Source of the DNA: a virus
Reading direction: 5' to 3' (one strand)
Virus record (IMG/VR): IMGVR_UViG_3300027734_000180
Span: 1-35,010 of that record
Length of the DNA stretch: 35,010 nt
Shown: one piece after another, positions 22,161-28,000 of the stretch
Position numbering within the stretch: position 1 is the stretch's first letter
Layout of the letters: the number at the start of each line of letters is the position of its first letter
Notes under the pieces: generated by a model
The model's database searches: none
Told to the model about the DNA's origin: nothing
What the model saw: the letters and a program-made list of their open reading frames with translations, nothing else
Made by a program: the position numbers and the translations under genes

Positions 22161-22313
22161 TTAACGCTCCAGGCAGACATGCGTGGCCTGCACGCGGTGC
22201 TTGATAAAAAACTTGGTCTTCGCGTCGACAAACCCAGATGCTTCGACCATCCAGCGGATTGGTCCAAGGACTCGGCAGAAGCCCTCACACAGGTAAAGTC
22301 GTGGCGTCTTCAT
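22161..22313 (-). CDS. Tiny basic protein of unknown function (50 aa)
   Basis: Translated by eye: MKTPRLYLCEGFCRVLGPIR, then WMVEASGFVDAKTKFFIKHR, then VQATHVCLER and TAA. Starts inside the excisionase-like stop (ATGA overlap). Small, basic, with three Cys. It reads like a real beta-rich mini-protein, not random sequence, and the coupling supports translation. Function unknown. Confidence 0.55.
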   Translation of the reverse strand: MKTPRLYLCEGFCRVLGPIRWMVEASGFVDAKTKFFIKHRVQATHVCLER

Positions 22314-22483
22314 TCCTGGACCCCCTTCTCAACAGCCGCGTCGAGCTCCGAGACCTTCAGTAAAGTGGAACCGCCAAATTTGTAGAATTTGAGAAGCCCG
22401 GCCCGCTTCTTGTTGTAAATAGTGCTGAGTGAGACTGAGAGGTATTGGGCCGCTTCCTCGGGTCTCAAATATCCCGGCTTCAT
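22310..22483 (-). CDS. Excisionase-like HTH protein (57 aa)
   Basis: Sequence MKPGYLRPEEAAQYLSVSLS, then TIYNKKRAGLLKFYKFGGST, ending ELDAAVEKGVQE. YLRPEEAAQYLSVSLSTIYN..K is the winged-helix HTH_17/excisionase pattern (recognition helix about 16-26, wing near KFGGS). An AGGAGGG Shine-Dalgarno lies eight bases upstream. It probably directs excision with the integrase 1.2 kb away or acts as a small regulator. It follows the RHH gene with an ATGA overlap, so both are made together. Confidence 0.75.
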   Translation of the reverse strand: MKPGYLRPEEAAQYLSVSLSTIYNKKRAGLLKFYKFGGSTLLKVSELDAAVEKGVQE

Positions 22484-22641
22484 TTCGAGGCCCTCCTTTT
22501 TGACTCACGCTCCCGCATTATTTTCACCGCTTGGGAAACCAACCGGCTGACTGGAGTTCCTTGCTCCTCCGATTTGTTTTTCAAGTAACCGAGGAGGTCC
22601 GCCGGTAGACTCACGCTTGTTCGCTCATACTCTGTATGCAT
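22480..22641 (-). CDS. Ribbon-helix-helix regulator (Arc/CopG-like, 53 aa)
   Basis: Translated by eye: MHTEYERTSVSLPADLLGYL, then KNKSEEQGTPVSRLVSQAVK, then a basic tail IMRERESKRRASK. The pattern TSVSLPADLL (ribbon), helix 1, then TPVSRLVSQAVK (helix 2) is the ribbon-helix-helix fold. It is the first gene of the leftward operon. A CATAC/GTATG palindrome overlaps its first codons and two more lie just upstream, so it may control itself and the divergent gene. It could be the Cro- or repressor-like half of the switch. Confidence 0.7.
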   Translation of the reverse strand: MHTEYERTSVSLPADLLGYLKNKSEEQGTPVSRLVSQAVKIMRERESKRRASK

Positions 22642-22673
22642 GGCTCATATCGGTATGAGCGATCATACTTATG
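22623..22673. promoter_or_regulatory. Three CATA..TATG palindromes, candidate operators
   Basis: Site 1 is CATAC-TCT-GTATG at 22626-22638. Site 2 is GCTCATA-TCGG-TATGAGC at 22643-22660 with perfect 7-bp arms. Site 3 is CATA-CT-TATG at 22664-22673. They cover the start of the leftward RHH gene and its upstream region. Short, evenly placed palindromes are typical of RHH dimers binding cooperatively. Confidence 0.65.
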
Positions 22674-22829
22674 GACAAGAAATATTTTTTCCGAGGGTCA
22701 AGTAAGGTGTTTCCCTACCCTATTTTTTTTCTTGACATCCGCATGAGGACTGGATTTGCGGGCGAAGAAAAATTTTCATGCAAAAATAAAAAAATTGCTC
22801 TGAAGCATACTCGGTATTACTGATGATGC
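22674..22829. promoter_or_regulatory. Divergent control region between the two RHH genes
   Basis: A-rich non-coding stretch between the leftward and rightward genes. A TTGACA at 22732-22737 faces right, but the base stretch 17 bp away (TTTGCG) is a poor -10, so I do not claim a promoter. CATAC-TCG-GTATT at 22806-22818, sharing TCGGTAT with operator site 2, lies 11 bases before the rightward start and may be a fourth operator. Confidence 0.5.
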
Positions 22830-23156
22830 ATGAGTGATGAAGAAAAATTCAAACGCCTAACAATTACTTTGCCGCCGGATTTGCTTGATTGGGTTAAGCA
22901 GAAAAAAAAAGAACTGGAGATTGCAGACCGCCGCGTGAGCACTTCTGTAAGCGCAATCATTGCCGATGCTGTTGCTGAAATGCGCACACTGGATCAGTCT
23001 GGCAAATTGGAAAAATCTGAAATATCTGCGCAAAAATCTTCAAGCAAACCGTCAAATATCCAACGCGGTGTTGGTGCCAATATAGCGAATCTGTCAGAGC
23101 ATTTAGGCTCTGGGCCCTCAACTCGTATGACGGGACGTTCCCCGAAAACTGGATAG
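22830..23156 (+). CDS. Ribbon-helix-helix regulator, rightward (108 aa), repressor candidate
   Basis: MSDEEKFKRLTITLPPDLLD, then a Lys-rich helix (WVKQKKKELEIADRRVSTSV), then SAIIADAVAEMRTL: the RLTITLPPDLL ribbon and the STSVSAIIADAVAEM helix give an RHH fold. A polar tail of about 50 residues follows (KLEKSEISAQKSSSKPSNIQ). It is the first of only two clear plus-strand genes and lies divergent to the leftward RHH gene, so it is the best candidate for the lysogeny repressor. No cI-type HTH repressor is seen. A toxin-antitoxin or other local regulator remains possible. Confidence 0.7.
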   Translation: MSDEEKFKRLTITLPPDLLDWVKQKKKELEIADRRVSTSVSAIIADAVAEMRTLDQSGKLEKSEISAQKSSSKPSNIQRGVGANIANLSEHLGSGPSTRMTGRSPKTG

Positions 23157-23189
23157 CAGAAATCCACGACCTCACCACCCACGCGGAAT

Positions 23190-23207
23190 GGGGGGGGGGG
23201 GGGGGGG
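23190..23207 (+). repeat. 18-G homopolymer tract upstream of the lipoprotein gene
   Basis: Eighteen consecutive G at 23190-23207, ending 46 bases before the lipoprotein ATG. In many bacteria such tracts change length by slippage and, if between promoter elements, switch a gene on and off. The length shown may also be affected by sequencing error. Confidence 0.8.
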
Positions 23208-23253
23208 TGTAGTTATTCCATTGTTATTGTTTGCTTTACAACACGCATAAGAC

Positions 23254-23643
23254 ATGAAAACATTATTCATACTCATCTGTCTCACACTCGTCGGCTGCGC
23301 CACCAAAAGCACCATCGACCTCGAGGCCAGCAAACGCGAATTGGAAGCCAAGTTCAGCGACCGCACCGTCGAGATCCACACCCTGCCCTACGGCTCCATG
23401 ATCGACCTCAACGGCGATGTCGTCGGCATCACCCCCTGCACCCTCGAGCTCAAGCGCTGCTACCAAAACGGCTGGCCCCTCAACGGCAACCCCGTCCAAA
23501 TCCTCCGCGCCCGCTTCTGGGACGGCACCGCCCAAGAACAACATTTTTTCACCACCGCCACCCCACCAAAAAAAGTCGCCTTCATTCACCCGCACGCCCA
23601 CCTATACCGCAACCCGCAGCCGCTCGCTCTCACGCAGCGGTAG
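23254..23643 (+). CDS. Lipoprotein with PEGA-like segment, candidate lysogenic conversion gene (129 aa)
   Basis: MKTLFILICLTLVGCATKST shows a lipoprotein signal peptide with lipobox LVGC (Cys 15). The middle segment (GSMIDLNGDVVGITPCTLEL) resembles a PEGA domain, a surface beta module. The tail is Pro/Thr/His-rich and ends TQR. It is on the plus strand, against the phage transcripts, behind a poly-G tract and convergent with integrase (stops 1 base apart). That is the profile of a moron expressed from the prophage, for example to alter the cell surface or block superinfection. Function is inferred. Confidence 0.75.
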   Translation: MKTLFILICLTLVGCATKSTIDLEASKRELEAKFSDRTVEIHTLPYGSMIDLNGDVVGITPCTLELKRCYQNGWPLNGNPVQILRARFWDGTAQEQHFFTTATPPKKVAFIHPHAHLYRNPQPLALTQR

Positions 23644-23644
23644 G

Positions 23645-24685
23645 CTACAGCTCCCACCACTTCGCCGCATCGCGGCGTGAGACCAGATTCGCGTAGGTCT
23701 CGTAAAGCAGGCGCGGAGATGTCCCCATCAGGAATGCCGTCTTGGTTGCATCCTTGTAGTGAGCCAGGTGGTAGCTTGCGAAAGAATGCCGCAGGCAGTT
23801 GTCAGGCCATTTCAACGTCATCACGCCTGACGGCGATGCGCTTGGCTCCACTCCAATCACTCGGCAGGCTTCGCGGATGACCGGCTTCCACCGTTTCACC
23901 GAATACCCATCCACCAGCGCCTTGTCTGCGTCCCTGCGTGGCATGTGGCGCTTGAGCGGCTCATAGATGTTTGCACTGCGAGGCCGTGCCGCCTCCCCCT
24001 GCTTGGCGTCCTCGTGCCGAATCACGATCTCGTCGTATTCCCAATCAATAGCTGATGCCGGGATCGAAAAAATCTCCCGCGTCCGCAAGCCAGCAAACGC
24101 ACCGGCGACAAGCCACGCCTTGAACCATTCCGGCCACTCGTGATCGAGGAGCGCCCGCATCTGGTCAACCGTGAGGATCGGCAATCGTGCGCCTTTATCT
24201 TTCTTCGGTGGAGCGTCGGCAAAAGGACTGTCCCGCACAATTTTTTTCATGGCAGGTGAAGAGAAAAAATCTCGGCACACTGCAAAAACATTGAACCTCC
24301 CGCGAGTCGTGAGTGGCAACTTGTCCACCCACCGCCGCATCTCCTCTGCATCGAGGTCTTCCGGCTTCTTTGCTCCATGCGCGTCCGAGAGCTTCGATAG
24401 CGCCCATTTCAACTGACGCAAAGTCACCGGCTCCACTTCCACCGACTTCTTTGCCAAGAATGCCGCAGCAAAATGCCCCGTCGTCTCCCCTGCCTCCGCT
24501 TTTGAAGGAATTGCCCCCGTGTGCGCCAAAGAAAAGACAAGTTCCGCATGTGCCTTGTTCGCGTCCGATTGGTCCTGAAAAAACATCCGCCGCCGCTTCC
24601 CTCCATTCATTGCTTTTGGAACATCAATCACCCACCGCGCCATCTTACGGTCGAACCGAGGAATCAGTGTTTTTAGATTAGCCAT
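23645..24685 (-). CDS. int: Tyrosine recombinase / integrase (346 aa)
   Basis: Start at 24685 (MANLKTLIPRFDRKMARWVI); a TTG start 54 bases upstream is possible. The N-terminal arm-type domain is basic. The catalytic domain shows AGLRTREIF (Arg 201), a candidate Lys in EDAKQG (228), then WPDNCLRHSFASYH (Arg 299, with Asn where the usual HxxR His stands). MGTSPRLLYETYANLV (nucleophile Tyr 331 or 328) lacks the usual GH. The end (SRRDAAKWWEL) recalls integrases I associate with Verrucomicrobiota-type genomes. It recombines attP next door with a host tRNA gene. It is convergent with the lipoprotein gene. Confidence 0.92.
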   Translation of the reverse strand: MANLKTLIPRFDRKMARWVIDVPKAMNGGKRRRMFFQDQSDANKAHAELVFSLAHTGAIPSKAEAGETTGHFAAAFLAKKSVEVEPVTLRQLKWALSKLSDAHGAKKPEDLDAEEMRRWVDKLPLTTRGRFNVFAVCRDFFSSPAMKKIVRDSPFADAPPKKDKGARLPILTVDQMRALLDHEWPEWFKAWLVAGAFAGLRTREIFSIPASAIDWEYDEIVIRHEDAKQGEAARPRSANIYEPLKRHMPRRDADKALVDGYSVKRWKPVIREACRVIGVEPSASPSGVMTLKWPDNCLRHSFASYHLAHYKDATKTAFLMGTSPRLLYETYANLVSRRDAAKWWEL

Positions 24686-24986
24686 GTCAATACATTGACA
24701 TCCATTGACACTTTTGCAAATTCTTCCAATTTTTTGCAATCGCCTTCAATCACCGCCAACCCGCATCCAGTCTACCTCTGCGGGCATTTTGCACATTCTT
24801 GCATTGACACTCAAAAGAGCGGAGGAGGTGGGATTCGAACCCACCTTCGCTCCTAATGAAAATGTCAACGATTGACACTTTTTGGATTTTTGGCACCCGC
24901 TCAGTAGAGGGAAAAAGGCCAAAAAGGTAGGTTTTGACTCCAACTCCCCTCCCAGTAAAAGTGTCAATGATTTTGGTGCATTGACA
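24685..24986. repeat. Eight ATTGACA / TGTCAAT motifs around the attachment site
   Basis: Copies: TGTCAAT at 24685-24691 and 24962-24968; ATTGACA at 24694-24700, 24704-24710, 24803-24809, 24871-24877 and 24980-24986; TGTCAAC at 24863-24869. They are found on both sides of the tRNA-like core, and several form short inverted pairs. They are probably arm-type sites for integrase or excisionase, and could also auto-regulate int, whose start codon touches the first copy. Confidence 0.65.
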
Positions 24987-25071
24987 TTTTTTCAATTTTT
25001 TTCGACCTGTAAATTTTTACATTTTTCGGGCGACCCGCAGGCGGAGGCGGAGATGTTTTGGGGGTTGTGAC
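24686..25071. other. Attachment (attP) region, no gene
   Basis: This 386-base stretch between integrase and the polyvalent protein gene has no convincing ORF. It contains the tRNA-like 3' end and the ATTGACA repeats. It is AT-rich at its right end (24985-25025). Phage genes lie on both sides, so it fits attP of a circular or virion genome, not attL/attR. Confidence 0.65.
24820..24850 (-). other. tRNA-Ser-like 3' end (T-arm plus acceptor strand), attP core
   Basis: On the minus strand a perfect T-arm GTGGG-TTCGAAT-CCCAC (24844-24828) is followed by CTCCTCC (the 3' acceptor strand) and a G at the discriminator position (24820), as in tRNA-Ser. No D-arm, anticodon arm or 5' acceptor strand is found upstream. 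This is the fragment an integrating phage carries to restore a tRNA gene. CCA is not encoded. The Ser identity is inferred from discriminator and T-arm only. Confidence 0.75.
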
Positions 25072-28000
25072 CTACTCTTCATCTTGCTGTGACACGGCGG
25101 CAGCGGCAATCGGGATTCCGAAGTAAGCCAATTCGGCAGGGTTGATCCCAGATTTGCGTTTCCACGGCTGACCTGGAGCGGGAGTGGAGGCGTATCCGGC
25201 TTTTTTGTTGGCAGCAAATGCCGAGGCGAGTTGCCTGTCATTGAGGGCGGGAATTTTTTCCAGACCAGGGAACATGGCTTCATGTGGTTCCACGCGGCCT
25301 CTGATGCGATCCCATAAAGTCCATTGTGCCGGGAAAATTTCGATGCCTATTGATTTTGCACGCTCGGCATTGATCTCCAGAGCCAGTCTGTATGCTTCGG
25401 ACATGACTTGAAAATCCTTGGGTGTTTGAACCCATTCTACGCCTTGGATTGATGCGGGAAGGTTGGGATTCACGCTTCCATCTTTCATCTGATACTTTGC
25501 CTTACGACTGCCCATGGCGGCAAACACGGCCTCGTTGACGAAATCTTTGACGCGGTCTGCGCCGAAGATTTCTGCTTGGCCGAGCACATCGTCCAGCGTG
25601 TCTGCCTTGAGTGCGGTGGGGTCAGGCAGGTTCTGCATAGCCGTGGCCTTTTCTTGTTCTGCTGCTGCCTTGGCTTTTTCAGTTTTCGCTCTACGAATTT
25701 TGGCGTCAGCTTTTCTGGCGGTGTCTTTGGATTCTGTGACGAGATCGTTGAATCGTTTCACAACAATTCCTTCAAACCTGCCGCGTATGTCGGGGTTGTT
25801 GAGAAGTTCGTCGCTGAATGCTCTGGCCATGTGGCGGTCCATAGCGGAAATGCCAGCATTCAACGGATCTTGCCAGACTCCGCCGAAGGATGCCGTTTTG
25901 GTTCCAAGACCGGACACCTGTGTGGTGAGCTTGTCTACAAAGTTTGCCCAAGATTCTTTGGGTTTTTTGATAAAGAAATCAGGATTCTTGTGGAACATTT
26001 TTGCGGCTATTACGATATTGGACAAGTCCACCGAAATGCCGATGCCGAGACCACCGCTCTTGGCGGCGGTAAATCCAAGTTCTTTTTTGAGCCGTTCATT
26101 GACTGCTTTGCGCTGATCCTTGGTAGGATTGTCTGGAAGGAGATCGGCGAACTTTTTGATTTCGTCCATTGAGCCAAATCTCATACGAGCTTGGCCAAAT
26201 TCATTTGGAAGTAGTGGTGAATTCGGAGATAGCATTCCGAAAAGGATGCCATTGAATTTTTGCACCTTGTTTCCTCGATCTGGCGTCATGGTGCGGGCCA
26301 GCTTGGCTGTGAGTTGCCCGTGCAAATCAACAGGCAGAGTTCTTACATCTACCGCGTTGGCTTTGAGGTGGAGGAGGTCGTAGTAGGTAAACTTTCCTTC
26401 AAGTCCACCGGGTATTTGCGCCACAGGTCTTCCCAGCTCATCCACAATGTTGGAGATTTTACTGATAGGGCCAAGGTTTCGGACACCGAATTCTTTACCA
26501 AACGCTTCAAATTCTTGCGGGCTCCATTGCGCTGGCTCTTTGCCTTTGTATGTGATCGTGCCGTCATTTGATACCTCCGCCTTTCCCGACACGGTAGCAC
26601 TGCGTCTCGGTAATGCACTAGATATTTTGTCCCGCCCCGCATCCGGCATGGCTTGGCCTTGGGGATTGTATAAGGCGTCTTCTGTGGCTTTGGGTAATGA
26701 TATGAGCCGGTCTCGAGAGTAGCCGGAAAGATCATTCATGTCAGTGATTGGAGATAATGACAGCTCGTCACCCATTTCGTGAGCTCCCCACATGCGATCT
26801 CCGTCGGACCAACGGCGGGCGACATCGATTGCGCTGGATGGTTGTTCGCCGTGTTTTTTTAAAAAAGAGGACAACTGCCGATCTGTCATTTTTTCGATTG
26901 GCTTTAGAGGTTTTGGTCCGCTCGGCATTGCCTGCCCTGGCAGGTCTCTTGACAAGTTTGGAAGCGGGGTGGCTACCTCGGGAAGGAGGTTTCCGTTGGC
27001 TTTGTCGTAGTCGAAATGGAAGCCGGTGCGGCCTGTGGGAGCTGTGGTATCAAGGCGGTCGAGGCGGAATTGTTTGATGGCGCTGCTGGGGCCGGCGATT
27101 TTGCCGCTGAAGGGGTTTGCGGCTTTGTTGATGTTGGTGGCGATGCCGATGAGGGAGTTGATGGCGTCGCGGCGTTGCTCGCCGATTTTGTTGGAGCCGG
27201 GTAGGTCTTGGCGGTGGTTTTCCATCCACTGCTTGAGATCGGCCTCGATGGCGCGAAGGTCGTTGTTGTAGAGGCGGCCGATGGTTGGGTCTCCGGCGTT
27301 GATGGCTTTGATGGCGCGGTTGCGGAATTGCGTGAGATCGAGGACGGAGGCGAGGAGGTTGCCTTTGCTGGTGAGTTCCCAGCCCCAGGGGATGACTTCT
27401 CGAGTGATGGCTTCCAGATTGCCGAGGTTTTTGATGCGGAAGGCACCGGTGTCTCCAGAGCCTATGGCGTGGTAGCGGGTCATCATGGATTCGCCATTGG
27501 CGGCAGCGGTCTCAAATTGTCGCGCAAAGGCACGCTGGTGCTGGGCAAAGCCGTTGAGAAAATCAAACTGCTGCGGAAGGATGCGGCCTCGGACCGTGAC
27601 TCGTCCATCGGCAGTTTTTTTAGGGCCGAGATTTGGATCTGTGGCAGGCATGAGTTTGGAGCCTGCGAGCGCTTTGACTTGCTGCTGGCGCTTGGCGGTC
27701 TCGGCATTAATGTCGCGCTGGTCGCGGAAGACGGCTTGGCCTGTAGCCGGATCGATGCGGGCGAATTCGTTAGCCATGACGCCGCCGTAGTCGTGGAAGG
27801 TAACTTGCGGGTTGTTGACGAGGTCTTGGGGGCGGGCTGCGGGAGCTACGCGGACGCCTCGGGCTTTAGTCTGGTCTGGATGGTTAATCCAATCTCGGTA
27901 GTTGTTGAGATACTGGCCGAGTTGTTTTTTAAGGACAGGATCGGTGGCGAGTATGGGATTTGCCTTGAAGAGCGGGTCTGGCTGCCCGGTTGCCGGGTCG

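Noticed and set aside
22732-22760. A strong rightward promoter at TTGACA
   Set aside because: The -35 is perfect, but the sequence at the correct spacing (TTTGCG) is a poor -10, so it is not listed as a promoter.
24746-24995. Small minus-strand frames in the attP region (73 and 81 aa)
   Set aside because: They run through the tRNA fragment and repeat sequence and show no protein-like composition.
24820-25020. A complete tRNA gene
   Set aside because: Only the T-arm, 3' acceptor strand and discriminator are present. No D-arm or anticodon arm could be placed, so it is an attachment fragment.
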